From positions 1 to 58,853 of the forward strand of contig JAFVEE010000074.1 of the NCBI GenBank assembly GCA_017478085.1: DNA of 58,853 bases, in the 5' to 3' direction. This document shows, in pieces, positions 7,484 to 16,500 of this stretch. Source of the DNA: Prevotella sp. (GTDB lineage Bacteria > Bacteroidota > Bacteroidia > Bacteroidales > Bacteroidaceae). The translations under genes were made by a program, and so were the position numbers. Within the stretch, counting starts at the first letter, position 1, and the number at the start of each line of letters is the position of its first letter. A model generated the notes under the pieces. It was not told the origin of the DNA, ran no database searches, and saw only the letters and a list, made by a program, of their open reading frames with translations.

Positions 7484-8524
7484 TCACACCGAGTTCGCAG
7501 AAACACTACCTCGCAGCATGTCCGGCCTAAGGCCATCCTCTTTGAGCGACTTCTTCCTCGTAAACGAGAGGCGCACCCAGCCCCATACCCCCAGGGCCAT
7601 GACCAGCATGGTCTGAACGGAGTGGACGATGAGGACGAAGTAGAGGGCCTGCTCGTCTTGCACGCCGTAGAGGATGAGCATCGTCTTCACGGCGAAGTGC
7701 CAGGGACCGGCACCATTGGGCGTGGGCACGATCACGGCGATGCTGCCCACCACAAACGACACCAAGGCGCAGCCCAGCCCCAGGTGCTCGGTGAACGAGA
7801 AGCAGAAGAACGTGAGATAGTAGTGCAGGAAATAGCTGACCCAGATGCCCAGCGTGAGCAGCACGAACAGCGGCAGGTTGCGCACGCCCCGCAGCGAGAT
7901 CACACCCTCCCAGATGCCGGTGAGCGTGGCCTTCACCTTATTATATATATAAAGGCGCTTCAGCAGCCAGTGCAGCAGGATGAGCACGGCCACGCCGCAG
8001 ATGGCGGTGACCAGATAGCCCGTGAGCGAGAACCCCTGCAAGAGGCTGTCGAGCGACGTGCCCGTCTTCTCGAAGAACGTGCCGAAGATGCTCATCTGGA
8101 AGAGCAGCGTGCTGCCCGTGACCAGCAGCACCAGCAGCGAGTCGACGGCCCGCTCGGTGACCACCGTGCCCAGCGCCTTGGGAAACGACACGCCGTCCCA
8201 CCGGCGCAGCACGCCGCAGCGCGTGAACTCGCCGATGCGCGGTATGACCAGCGAGGCGGCATAGCTCAGGAAGATGCTGTTCACGGCCACCGACCGCCGG
8301 GGCCGCTCGCCCACGGGCTCCAGCGACTGCCGCCACCGCCAGCCGCGCATGGCCTGCGCCAGGATGCCGAAGGGAAACGACAGCAGCATCCACGTCCAGT
8401 TCATCTCGTGCCACAGCACGTGCTCTATGCTGTGGAAGTCGAACTCCCGGTACATCCACCACAGGATGGCACCACCCAGCACGAGTGGCATCACGACCTT
8501 CATTATGTTGACAACCGTCTTCAT
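7484..8524 (-). CDS. Flippase-like membrane protein (LPG_synthase_TM / UPF0104 family)
   Basis: A 346-residue integral membrane protein with about eight hydrophobic helices. Family landmarks are AMRGWRWRQSLEP after the second helix, GEFTRCGVLRR, and the late PTPNGAGPWHFAVKT turn, typical of the transmembrane part of lysylphosphatidylglycerol synthase-like proteins. Stand-alone members lack the cytosolic aminoacyl-transferase domain, and so does this one; glycolipid or isoprenoid-carrier export has been suggested for the family. ATG 8524 is chosen over an upstream TTG because a perfect -7 element begins 10 bp before it. Confidence 0.82.
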   Translation of the reverse strand: MKTVVNIMKVVMPLVLGGAILWWMYREFDFHSIEHVLWHEMNWTWMLLSFPFGILAQAMRGWRWRQSLEPVGERPRRSVAVNSIFLSYAASLVIPRIGEFTRCGVLRRWDGVSFPKALGTVVTERAVDSLLVLLVTGSTLLFQMSIFGTFFEKTGTSLDSLLQGFSLTGYLVTAICGVAVLILLHWLLKRLYIYNKVKATLTGIWEGVISLRGVRNLPLFVLLTLGIWVSYFLHYYLTFFCFSFTEHLGLGCALVSFVVGSIAVIVPTPNGAGPWHFAVKTMLILYGVQDEQALYFVLIVHSVQTMLVMALGVWGWVRLSFTRKKSLKEDGLRPDMLRGSVSANSV

Positions 8525-8533
8525 AGCTGTGCG

Positions 8534-8541
8534 CAAAGATA
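8534..8541 (-). promoter_or_regulatory. Promoter immediately before the flippase-like gene
   Basis: TATCTTTG on the minus strand, 10 bp before ATG 8524, predicts a leaderless or nearly leaderless mRNA. Confidence 0.6.
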
Positions 8542-8566
8542 CTACATTTTCGGCTTATGGCAAAAT

Positions 8567-9718
8567 TTATGCCATCTGATTTAGCTTATTTTGATAATCG
8601 CGCGGCCCCACCCCCTTCACCATCTTGAAGTTGCGGTAGAACGAGGCATTGCTCGTGAAGCCCGACGAGCGCGCCACCTCGGTGAGCGACATATCGGGGA
8701 AACGCACCATGAGCGACACGGCATAGTCTATGCGCTTCCTGTTGACATACTCGGTAAACGACATGCCCATCTCGCGGTTGATGGCCCTGTACAGGTAGTT
8801 GCGGTTGGTGCCCAGCATCTGCACCAGGTCCATAATCCGCAGGTTGGGCTGCAGGAAAAGCTGCTGCTCCATCATCAGCCCCTCTATCTGCTGCCGCAGG
8901 TTGGTGTTCTCGTCCTGCACGCCCGGCGCGGCGTCGGCCTCCTGCTCGTCGCGCTCTATCTCGTCTATCGAGAACTGCTGCGCGTAGCCAGCATAGCCTA
9001 TGGCAAACAGCAGGGCCGAGAACGTGACCGACGGTATGGCCAGCAGCCACGCATCGCCGGTGAAGTGGTGGCGCCCTATGATGTTGGCCACAAACGATGC
9101 CGCCGACGTGACGGCCAGCAGCACCAGCAGCCAGTGGTGCGCATCGAGCGTCTTGTGCTCGGTGTCGGCGTAGGCCGTGCCCACCAGCCGGTCGAAGTCG
9201 TGCAGATAGCGGCGGCCCAGCACGCATACGGGCACGATCTGCAGGGCGAACAGCACCTTGCACGTGTCGTGCACGAAGGCCTGGTGCAGAGCCAGCCCCT
9301 GCAGCCCCTCCATCTGGTGGCGGTACAGGTACAGGTCGATGAACAGCCGCGTCTCCTCGGCCGACATCAGCACGTAGAGCGCCGCGCAGGCCGTGCCCCC
9401 CACGGCGGTGGGCAGCAGCGTGAGCCACTGCAGCTGGTGGTGCTCGCGCCGGTTGGTCAGCGCGCTTATGTACATAAAGAACAGCGGGTAGACCGCCAGG
9501 TTGCTGGTCAGGTAGAGCGTGTCGAGCAAGGGCATCTGCTCCGTCACGCGGTTGAAGAAGGCACAGTGGCCCAAGTACAGCGTGGTGGCCGTGAGCATAA
9601 AGCCCAGCAGGTAGCGGTGCGAGCGGTTGCCCTGCCGCTCCACGAGCCTGATGGTCAGCATCACGCTCCAGAACAGGCACACGAACATGGGCATCGCCGT
9701 GAAGATCATTTCTTTCAT
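8567..9718 (-). CDS. AraC-family transcriptional regulator with membrane sensor half
   Basis: A 383-residue protein. The first about 225 residues form some six or seven hydrophobic helices, followed by a short acidic linker (IDEIERDEQEAD) and a C-terminal AraC/XylS double HTH (residues about 285-380: LRIMDLVQMLGTNRNYLYRAIN, then SLTEVARSSGFTSNASFYRNFK and GPRDYQ). This layout, a membrane-embedded sensor joined to an AraC DNA-binding domain, is common in Bacteroidales. Target genes are unknown; the flippase-like gene downstream has its own promoter. ATG 9718 is preferred to an upstream TTG. Confidence 0.85.
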   Translation of the reverse strand: MKEMIFTAMPMFVCLFWSVMLTIRLVERQGNRSHRYLLGFMLTATTLYLGHCAFFNRVTEQMPLLDTLYLTSNLAVYPLFFMYISALTNRREHHQLQWLTLLPTAVGGTACAALYVLMSAEETRLFIDLYLYRHQMEGLQGLALHQAFVHDTCKVLFALQIVPVCVLGRRYLHDFDRLVGTAYADTEHKTLDAHHWLLVLLAVTSAASFVANIIGRHHFTGDAWLLAIPSVTFSALLFAIGYAGYAQQFSIDEIERDEQEADAAPGVQDENTNLRQQIEGLMMEQQLFLQPNLRIMDLVQMLGTNRNYLYRAINREMGMSFTEYVNRKRIDYAVSLMVRFPDMSLTEVARSSGFTSNASFYRNFKMVKGVGPRDYQNKLNQMA

Positions 9719-9722
9719 AGCG

Positions 9723-9732
9723 TGCAAAATTA
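9723..9732 (-). promoter_or_regulatory. Promoter of the AraC-type regulator
   Basis: Minus-strand TAATTTTGCA begins 14 bp and ends 5 bp before ATG 9718, again suggesting a leaderless transcript. Confidence 0.6.
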
Positions 9733-9837
9733 GTCATTTTCGTCGAGATAAAGCACTTTGAGCGTCACAATTCACAATTTCAATGTTTTTTTTGTGAATT
9801 TGAACGATTAGGGCAGGATTCCTGACGGAATCCCGTT

Positions 9838-10246
9838 CGGAAAGAAATTTTCAGAAATTAACCAGAAATTTTATCCAGAAATTAATCTATCCCAAAAGGG
9901 TCATTAGGCACGGAAAAACTCTAATGGCCGATTCGGGTTTATACAACGTTCGCAAGCTATGAAAGCAACACGTAGCAACGGCCTGAAAGGCCAACAAGCC
10001 CCCAGCCCAGGGCATCGCCCTGGGTAAATGTAGTGCGCTGCCTACGCCCTGCAAGGGCAAAAGCATCAGGACGGTAGGTGTGCTTTTGCTCTTTCAGGGC
10101 GGTTTTACCCACCTCCTTGTACCCAGGGCGATGCCCTGGGCTGGGGGCTTTCTGGCCTTTCAGGCCGGTCTTTGCGAAGCTTGCGAAAGCTGAACAGATT
10201 AATTTCTGGATAAAATTTCTGGTTAATTTCTTACAATTTCTTTCCG
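9838..10246. repeat. 409-bp nested inverted-repeat element
   Basis: Outer arms 9838-9888 and 10196-10246 are 51 bp each and match at 49 positions. GC-rich inner arms 9979-10025 and 10121-10167 are 47 bp each and match at 45; each contains its own palindrome (GGCCTGAAAGGCC and CCCAGGGCATCGCCCTGGG). A third, weaker pairing (GGGCAAAAGCA with TGCTTTTGCT) closes a 15-nt loop at 10066-10080. The left side carries about 60 bp more than the right between the outer and inner arms. Reading frames through it only translate the repeats. No transposase lies nearby; a MITE-like or REP-like element is the likeliest identity. Confidence 0.88.
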
Positions 10247-10300
10247 ACAAAATTTTCGCCAGAAAATTTTCAAAATGCGACGAGGATTTCGCTGATCGCT

Positions 10301-10403
10301 AACGGAGGCTCCGTTAATCGCTAACGGAGGCTCCATTGACGCTCAACGGAGGCTCCGTTGATGGTCAACGAGGGCCCCGTTGAGCCTTAACGGAGGCTCC
10401 GTT
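10301..10403. repeat. 22-bp-period palindrome array, locus 1 (5 copies)
   Basis: Five copies of a 15-bp palindrome related to AACGGAGGCTCCGTT start at 10301, 10323, 10345, 10367 and 10389, exactly 22 bp apart, separated by 7-nt spacers (AATCGCT, GACGCTC, GATGGTC, GAGCCTT). Where a copy departs from consensus the change is sometimes compensated in the opposite arm (AACGAGGGCCCCGTT). The array ends 44 bp before the ksgA promoter. Confidence 0.95.
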
Positions 10404-10446
10404 CCAAATAGAGGGATTTTTTCTTGCGTCATTTCCCATTTTTTTG

Positions 10447-10456
10447 TATCTTTGCA
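10447..10456 (+). promoter_or_regulatory. Promoter of ksgA (TATCTTTGCA)
   Basis: An exact TAnnTTTG -7 element seven bases before the start codon; a TTG lies about 20 bp further upstream in the -33 region. Confidence 0.7.
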
Positions 10457-10462
10457 CCCACA

Positions 10463-11257
10463 ATGAAGCAAGTAAGACCGAAGAAGAACCTGGGTCAGCA
10501 CTTCCTGACCGACCTGAGCGTAGCCCGCCGCATAGCCGACACCGTCGACGCCTGTCCCGACCTGCCCGTGCTCGAGGTGGGCCCCGGCATGGGCGTCATG
10601 ACCCAGTATCTCGCTGAGAAGCCCCGCCCCCTCCGCGTGGTCGAGATAGACCGCGAGAGCGTGGCCTACCTGAAGCAGACGCTGTTCCAGGGCGACGAGA
10701 GCCCCATCATAGAGGGCGACTTCCTGCGCATGGACCTGCACCAGCTGTTCGGCGGCCAGCAGTTCGTGCTCACCGGCAACTACCCCTACGACATCTCGTC
10801 GCAGATCTTCTTCAAGATGCTCGACAACCGCGACCTCATACCCTGCTGCACCGGCATGATACAGCACGAGGTGGCCCTGCGCATGGCCTCGCAGCCCGGC
10901 TCCAAGCAGTACGGCATCCTGTCGGTGCTCATCCAGGCCTGGTACAACGTAGAGTACCTCTTCACCGTTGAGCCCTCGGTGTTCAACCCGCCGCCCAAGG
11001 TGCAGAGCGCCGTCATCCGCATGACGCGCAACGAGGTGCAGCACCTGGGGTGCGACGAGCAGCTCTTCCGCCGGGTGGTGAAGACCGTCTTCAACCAGCG
11101 CCGCAAGATGCTGCGCGTCAGCCTGCGCCAGCTGCTGCCGCCCGAGGCCCCGCTCTTCACCCAGTACGCCACCCTGCTGACCCGCCGCCCCGAGCAGCTC
11201 AGCATTGCCGAGTTTGTAGAACTGACCAATATCGTCGCCGAAGATGGGAAAAGCTAA
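10463..11257 (+). CDS. rsmA: 16S rRNA (adenine1518/1519-N6)-dimethyltransferase
   Basis: A 264-residue KsgA. It dimethylates two adjacent adenines near the 3' end of 16S rRNA during 30S assembly. The N-terminal KKNLGQHFLTD, SAM motif I VLEVGPGMGVMTQYL, the acidic end of strand 2 (VVEIDRES) and catalytic motif IV GNYPYDISSQ are all intact, and the C-terminal helical domain is complete. The frame is open 13 codons upstream, but ATG 10463 fits both the family N-terminus and the promoter position. A strong terminator follows, so it is transcribed alone. Confidence 0.97.
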   Translation: MKQVRPKKNLGQHFLTDLSVARRIADTVDACPDLPVLEVGPGMGVMTQYLAEKPRPLRVVEIDRESVAYLKQTLFQGDESPIIEGDFLRMDLHQLFGGQQFVLTGNYPYDISSQIFFKMLDNRDLIPCCTGMIQHEVALRMASQPGSKQYGILSVLIQAWYNVEYLFTVEPSVFNPPPKVQSAVIRMTRNEVQHLGCDEQLFRRVVKTVFNQRRKMLRVSLRQLLPPEAPLFTQYATLLTRRPEQLSIAEFVELTNIVAEDGKS

Positions 11258-11294
11258 ATTTACCCCCCCCAATTCATAGCTGCTTGTTCCTTCA

Positions 11295-11358
11295 CACAGA
11301 GGCACAGCGATGCCGAGGAGAGAGAACCTCCTCGCGTCGCTGTGCCTCTGTGTTTTTT
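11295..11358 (+). terminator. Terminator after ksgA
   Basis: A perfect 16-bp stem (CACAGAGGCACAGCGA with its complement at 11337-11352) encloses a second short hairpin (GAGGAG/CTCCTC) and is followed by six T. It separates ksgA from the surface-protein operon. A C8 run directly after the ksgA stop codon precedes it. Confidence 0.85.
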
Positions 11359-11417
11359 GGGGCGCATTGACGCCATTGAACACGACAGTAACAACAACAA
11401 AAACAGATACTAAGAAC

Positions 11418-12443
11418 ATGAGAAAAGACAAAACACTCCAGGCTGCCCTTGCAGCCCTGATGCTGGCCTGCCTCGGCACCACGGCGCAGGCCAGCTCGTG
11501 GCGCATCAACAGCGATGCCGCGAAGAAGCCGCACTTCGCCGACATCAATGCCGCCATGGCCAGCGAAAAGGTAGTGGCGGGCGACACGCTCTACCTGGAC
11601 CCCGGCACTGCGCTCACCACCGAGCAGAACGTCACCAAGCAGGTCACCATCATTGGTTGCGGCTATTTCCTCGGCAATGCCCCCCATCAGGCAGCCACCA
11701 TCAGTGCCACCACCAACCTGAAGGCTGCCGGCATCAAGGTCGAGGCCGTCGACATGGTGGGCATCGTGGCCTTTGCCGACGACATCGTGATTGAGCGGTG
11801 CAAGACCGGCTCCATCTCGAGGAGTGGCGACGCGGTCAGGAACCTCACGGTGCGCCAGTGCTACGTGGCCAATGGCCACATCATAGGCGACTACTCTAAA
11901 GCCTCCTGCACGGGGTGGGTCGTTGAGAACTGCTACGTGTTCTGCCAGCAATACCTGCACGTCATTGAGGGACTGAACAGCCCCATTGTTCGCAACAACT
12001 ACATCCGCCTGAATTATAACAACACCACTCCCAAGCCCGTGGCCGCCGTCACGAACGGGGTCATCATCAACAACATCATCATCAACCAGTACTACCCGAA
12101 TGTAGACTATCTCGAAGTGACCAATTGCACCGTGAGCAACAACCTGCTGTCGGCCGCCGAGGGCACCTACAGCTATGCCGACACCCACTGCGGAACAACC
12201 GACGAGCAGGTGTTCTTCCAGATGCAGGGCCAGAACGACCAGCGCTTCCGCCTGGCCGACGACAGCCCCGCCCGTGGTGCAGCCATCGACGGCGGCGACT
12301 GCGGCCCCACGGGTGGCCGCTACCCCTACGTGTGCTCCGGATTCCCGCTCGGCATGCCCTATTTCGAGAGCAGCACCGTGCCCTCCCGCCCGCAAGACGG
12401 ACTGCTGCGGGTAACGCAGAAGGTGGTGCAGCAGGCAGAATAG
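11418..12443 (+). CDS. Exported beta-helix-like protein, paralogue 1
   Basis: 341 residues with a signal peptide (MRKDKTLQAALAALMLACLGTTAQA). After SSWRIN, a DINAAMAS...GDTLYLDPG block resembles the start of right-handed parallel beta-helix proteins, and the body has repeating short strands with V/I-x-N/R-C/N-Y patterns (IERCKTG, VRQCYVANG, VENCYVF, VRNNYIRLN, INNIIINQYY). The end has PARGAAIDGGDCGPTGGRYPYV, common at the close of such proteins. No catalytic residues of pectate lyases are evident. It is the first gene of a tight same-strand run to 24411 and a close paralogue of the next gene. No consensus promoter was found upstream. Confidence 0.72.
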   Translation: MRKDKTLQAALAALMLACLGTTAQASSWRINSDAAKKPHFADINAAMASEKVVAGDTLYLDPGTALTTEQNVTKQVTIIGCGYFLGNAPHQAATISATTNLKAAGIKVEAVDMVGIVAFADDIVIERCKTGSISRSGDAVRNLTVRQCYVANGHIIGDYSKASCTGWVVENCYVFCQQYLHVIEGLNSPIVRNNYIRLNYNNTTPKPVAAVTNGVIINNIIINQYYPNVDYLEVTNCTVSNNLLSAAEGTYSYADTHCGTTDEQVFFQMQGQNDQRFRLADDSPARGAAIDGGDCGPTGGRYPYVCSGFPLGMPYFESSTVPSRPQDGLLRVTQKVVQQAE

Positions 12444-12486
12444 CCCCCATACCATTCAACGAAAAATCAAAAAAAACAATAGAACA

Positions 12487-13503
12487 ATGAAAACAAAGAA
12501 CTTGAAACAACTGGTGGCCCTGGCTTTGCTCGCCCTGATGGCCACTGCCGCACAGGCCCGCTCCTGGCGCATCAACCACAACACCATGCAGAATCCCGAC
12601 TTCGCCGACATCAATGCCGCCATGGCCAGTGCCAGCGTGGCCGACGGCGACACGCTCTACCTGGACCCCGGCTGCTCGCTCACTGCCGACCAGACCATCT
12701 CGAAGCAGGTCACCGTCGTGGGTTGCGGCTACTTCCGCACCGACTTGGCCTACCCCTTCGCCTCTATTTTAGGTAAGCTCTATATTACAGCTCCCTTTGC
12801 TAAGGTGGAAAGTGCTATTCTGAACAATGTTTATATACGAGCAGAGAATGTTACAGTACAACGTTGCTATGCGCTTGATTTCTATCTGGCCGATAATAGT
12901 GCCCCTTCCGCAAATGCAAATATTCGGCAGTGCTATTGTCGGTGTATTTACGGAAAAGGTAAAAGTGATGCACTCAGTGCCTATTGCTCTATTGAAAATT
13001 GCATGATTTTAGCAGATGGGGGGAATGATGGCTTTTATGCAGTAATAAATTTATATTACCCAACGATAAGAAATTGTTACATTTATGAAAATTGCCAAAC
13101 AACAGGTTACTCCAACATATATGCCTTAACCAACTTGAGCTATTATACAATAGTAAATTGCATCATACTGAATGGTAAAAAATCAAGCTATATTCTGAAT
13201 GGTTGTTCTAACGCAGTTACAAATGCATATAATATAACTTCAAATACCGATGGCATGAGTAGAACAGCTCTGTTTCTTTGGAGCGAAGGCAACAACGACG
13301 AGCGCTACCAGCTAAACGAGACCAGCCCTGCCAGAGGCTATGCCGCCGACGGCAGCGACATTGGCCCCTTTGCGGGCAACTACCCCTACGTGCTGGGCGG
13401 TCTGCCTATGGGTCACCCTTACTACACGAAGGCCCAGATTTCGCCCCGCTCGGACGACGATAAGGTAAAAGTTTCACTCCAAATCAAGATGCAAGATGAA
13501 TAA
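12487..13503 (+). CDS. Exported beta-helix-like protein, paralogue 2 (mosaic)
   Basis: 338 residues with a signal peptide ending at AAQA. Residues 1-95 and 265-338 resemble paralogue 1 closely (RSWRIN, FADINAAMAS, GDTLYLDPG, SKQVTVVGCGYF; then SPARGYAADGSDIGPFAGNYPYV). The middle third (about 12765-13285) is clearly more AT-rich, uses AT-ending codons, and shares only the loose N-C-Y/I strand pattern, suggesting a replaced central cassette. It ends 8 bp inside the next gene (ATGAATAA overlap), implying translational coupling. Confidence 0.72.
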   Translation: MKTKNLKQLVALALLALMATAAQARSWRINHNTMQNPDFADINAAMASASVADGDTLYLDPGCSLTADQTISKQVTVVGCGYFRTDLAYPFASILGKLYITAPFAKVESAILNNVYIRAENVTVQRCYALDFYLADNSAPSANANIRQCYCRCIYGKGKSDALSAYCSIENCMILADGGNDGFYAVINLYYPTIRNCYIYENCQTTGYSNIYALTNLSYYTIVNCIILNGKKSSYILNGCSNAVTNAYNITSNTDGMSRTALFLWSEGNNDERYQLNETSPARGYAADGSDIGPFAGNYPYVLGGLPMGHPYYTKAQISPRSDDDKVKVSLQIKMQDE

Positions 13504-16500
13504 GCCACTGTTCCATCAACCAGCAATGGCGCGGCGATGGATGGCGGTATTTAGTCTTATCATTATTCACTGTACCCTATTCATAAGCCGCGCAGCGGCA
13601 CAAGCGCAGCTGGAGTACTGGTTCGACAGCGACCCAGGCCGTGGCCAGGCCACGACAGTTGCTGCCACCATCGATGCCGAAGGGCTGGTGCAGTTCGATG
13701 CGCCCACCGACGGCCTGACCGAAGGCAACCACCTTATGGGCGTGCGCAGCTACCACACCGATGCCGAGGGCCACACCAGCTTCGGCCCCACCATACTGCG
13801 TTATGTGGCGGTGACCCGCCCCGCCCATGAGGGCATAGCCTATCTGGAGTACTTCTGGGACGAAGATCCCGGCGTGGGCCACGCCACAAAGCTACCCATC
13901 GTGGCCCAGCGCGAGCTGAACCTCGACAACGTGGAGTTCTCTACCCAGCATCTCTCAGCAGGCCTGCACGAGCTGGGCATTCGCTCCTTCGGCGGCGTGG
14001 GCTGGAGCCCCACCGTGCGCTTGGAGACCTACGTACCCATGCGCCAGGCCGACGTCCAGGTGAGCTACGCCGAGTACTTCTGGAACGAAGACCCCGGCTA
14101 CGGCCAGGGCACCCCCATCGAGATCGATCCCGCTGCCCAGGTGTCGCTCGAGTCGCTCGGCATTCCCACGACCGATATTCACGGCGATGCCCTGTTCTTC
14201 ATTCGCTATTACGGCAACAACGGCTGGAGCCCCACCCTGTGCTACAACATCATCGTCGATGCCGAGGGCAACTTCACCCTGAACAGCCAGGCCGCCACCT
14301 CGCTCGACAACCGCAACTACCAGTCGCTGCCCGACCTGGTGGCCGATCTGGCCGACCGCAGCGTGGGCAACGACATAACGCTCAACGTCATCACCACCGG
14401 CACCGACTATGCACTCGACGCCACCACCCCCGAGGTGCTGCAGCAGCTCGCGGCCATCAGCCAGAGCATAGACCAGGTGTCGACTTACAGCGAGGGCAAG
14501 ACCATTGGCTTCAAGGCCACGGCCGGCAGCGGCAATACGCTCAGCGTGAGCACTACCCCCGAGGGGCTGCCCACGGCAATCAACATGCTGGCCCACACGT
14601 GGCTTGAGAACGTTGGCCTGACCATCAACGGCACGGCCTACGACTTCTCGGCCTGGGCCCGCGCCCCCCGCTATCAGGCCGAGCCCATCTGCCCGGGCCA
14701 GACCACCGACGAGCTGACCATCGGCACGCCCGCCGAGGGCCTTGTGGTGGCCTATACCGCCCAGCCTCATCAGGGCTGCACCATCGTGGGCCACCAGACC
14801 TCAGTGACCTACGAGGGCACGCTGCCCGCCATGCAGCTGCTGAACAACGGCTCGAAGACCGACTCGCTGGCCTTCCTCGTCGAACTGAAGGACAACGAGG
14901 GCACCACCCTGAGCAGCTACACCTATTATATATATGTGCGCGCGAGCGTGAGCGACAAGGCCTTCAGCGGCATGCAGCCCGCCGATGCCAGCAGCCTCAA
15001 TCCCGGCACCACCACGCTGCGCTGGAACGCCATTGGCGGCGCCCAGGGCTACCGCCTCACCCTGACCGACGACGACACCACCGTGCTCGACGGTTCCCCC
15101 GTCACGAAGACCACCTACTCCCTAACCGTTGAACCCGGCCACCAATACACCTGGCAGGTAGTGGCCATAGGCCCGTGCGACGAGCTGTCAAGCCAGACCA
15201 TGCACTTCAGTGGCCGCCTGCTGCCCGACCTCGCGGTGACGGCCATCGACCAGCCCGCCACGGCCCAGGCCGGCAACACCGTAACGGTGACGGCCACCAT
15301 AGCCAACCAGGGCCAGGGTGCCACCACCGAGAGCAGCTGGACCGACCGTCTGTACTACGCCATCGACAGCGACGACTTCGCCCAGGCCACCCAGGCCGCC
15401 AGCGTGGCCCACTCGGGCGCCCTGGCCGCCGATGCGAGCTACGAAGTGACATTCAGCTTCAAGGCCCCGCAGGTAGAAACGGGCCAGATGTACCTGTTTG
15501 TGGCCACCGATGCTGAGAGCAAGGTGCTCGAGAGCAATGCCGACAACAACCGCACCACCGCAGCCACCGCCACCACCCTGCAGCCGTTCTATATGAACGC
15601 CAGCGACCTGGCCGCCCTGCGCCGTCTGCACGCCGACTTTGGCGGCAGCCAGTGGAACGGCACCCAGTGGGACACCACCTCCGAGCTCATCAGGCCCGGC
15701 AACTGGAGCGGCGTGAGCTTCGACACCGAGGGCCGCGTCACCGCCATCAGCCTGCAGGGCAGGGGCCTCAGCGGCTCGCTCTCGGAGGCAGAAGCCCCCG
15801 CACTGCCGCAGCTGAAGACGCTGAACCTGAGCCGCAACACCCTGAGCGGCAATCCGGCTGCCTTCGTCACCGCCAGCTGCATGCCCCTCATTGCCTCGCT
15901 GAACCTGAGCTACAACCAGATCGACGAGCTGTCGGCACCGCTGCCCAGCACCATCAGCAGCCTGAACCTGGGCTACCAGCACCGCAGGGAAGGCAGCAAC
16001 AGCGTGCTGCCCGGACTGGACCAGCTGGCCACCCGCCTGCTGCCGATAGGCAACAATATGGACAACGTGCAGCTGTCGGCCGTGGCCTACTACAACCACA
16101 CGGCACAGGACTTCACGGCCCATCCGGCACTCAACGTCTACAGTACCGACCTGAACACACGCTACGGCACACTGAACTGGAGCAACACCCTGCAGGCCTA
16201 CAGCTATGCCGCCAACAGCTGGCAGCAGACCATGGAGCAAGACACACCCGCCCTGCTCGTAGTGGAGAGCGGCGCTACGCAAGGGTCGGTATGGCCGGCA
16301 CAGATGCACTTCACGCTGGGCGATGCCAACCTGAGCGGACTGGTCGACGTGAACGACGTGCAGCGCACGCTAAACTATGTGATCAACTCCAGCAGCAACA
16401 ACACTATGTTCGGCCTCTGGGCTGCCAACACCTTCACCGAGGGCGAGGCTGAGCAGCAGACGGTGATCAACATTCAGGACATCGTGTGCACGGTGAACAT

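Noticed and set aside
7428-7536. N-terminal extension of the GxxExxY protein
   Set aside because: The extra 36 residues overlap the end of the neighbouring gene and do not belong to the family; the internal ATG gives the standard start.
9957-10250. Open reading frames through the inverted-repeat element on both strands
   Set aside because: They translate the two arms of the hairpin in both directions, have no promoter or family, and vanish if the repeat is masked.
10301-10403. CRISPR array
   Set aside because: Repeats of 15 bp with 7-bp spacers are far too short, the repeats are full palindromes, and no cas genes are present. The same holds for 41741 and 58658.
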